In this document: positions 34,837 through 35,145 of the stretch, piece after piece | Position numbering within the stretch: the stretch's first letter is position 1 | Layout: each line of letters starts with the position of its first letter | Assembly: GCA_005799525.1 (NCBI GenBank) | Contig: SYGN01000060.1 | Coordinates: 1-35,145 of the forward strand | From: Opitutaceae bacterium | Lineage (GTDB): Bacteria > Verrucomicrobiota > Verrucomicrobiia > Opitutales > Opitutaceae | Reading direction: 5' to 3' | Length of the DNA: 35,145 nt | Program-made: the position numbers and the translations under genes | Notes under the pieces: model-generated | The model's input: the letters and a program-made list of their open reading frames with translations, nothing else | Databases searched by the model: none | Told to the model about the DNA's origin: nothing

Positions 34837-34879
34837 GCTTAAAGTTCGTCTGAATCTCGCGCGGGTTGTAGTCGCGAGG

Positions 34880-35145
34880 TCACTTCACCCCAGTTGCCGC
34901 CGCCGGCGCCGCGGGCATCGCCGCTGCGCCCGCCTTGATCTCGAGCAACTCGACGTCGAAGACCAGGGTCGACCCCGGAGGAATCGCACCCTTGCTGCCG
35001 TCATCGCCGTAAGCGAGGTGTGGCGGCACGTACAGCTTGATCTTACCGCCCTTGTTCACCTTTTGCAGCCCCTCGGTCCAACCGGGGATCACGCCCTCCA
35101 GCGGGAATTCCGCCGGCTCGCCGCGCTGCACCGAGCTATCAAACA
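34880..35145 (-). CDS. FKBP-type peptidyl-prolyl cis-trans isomerase, 5' part beyond the window
   Basis: [69 protein letters not shown]; frame open to the window edge. Confidence 0.93.
   Translation of the reverse strand, partial: FDSSVQRGEPAEFPLEGVIPGWTEGLQKVNKGGKIKLYVPPHLAYGDDGSKGAIPPGSTLVFDVELLEIKAGAAAMPAAPAAATGVK

Noticed and set aside
34855-34879. CTCGCG...CGCGAG inverted repeat as terminator of the FKBP gene
   Set aside because: Only a 6-bp stem with an 11-nt loop and no T-tract on the minus strand; too weak to call.

Overview
High-GC (visibly about 65-70%) bacterial chromosomal segment. Its gene content and TonB-receptor style resemble Verrucomicrobiota/Opitutaceae, but that placement is an inference I cannot test here. 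Four blocks are visible. (i) 1-10.0 kb: surface-polysaccharide genes (RmlA 3' part, GT2 glycosyltransferases, an NAD-epimerase, polytopic GT-like membrane proteins, methyltransferase, LPG-synthase/AglD-like membrane protein, large GT4). (ii) 10.2-20.5 kb: a TonB-dependent receptor, a YdjM-like hydrolase, a methyltransferase, and three polytopic membrane proteins, two of them clear paralogs. (iii) 20.5-32.0 kb: the most interesting part, a probable glycolipid locus. It has an alpha-oxoamine synthase with a serine-palmitoyltransferase-like 'SKS' PLP-lysine motif, a beta-ketoacyl synthase, a fused ACP-FabZ-like dehydratase, a classical SDR, an MGDG-synthase-like GT28, four GT4 glycosyltransferases and a YbgC-like thioesterase. 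(iv) 32.0-35.1 kb: housekeeping genes (queG, aroK, threonine aldolase, FKBP-type PPIase 3' part). Several non-coding or repeat signals also stand out: heptanucleotide repeats inside a glycosyltransferase gene, REP-like hairpin pairs (one inside a CDS), and long inverted repeats in divergent or convergent intergenic gaps. No tRNA, rRNA, CRISPR array or recognisable transposase was seen.
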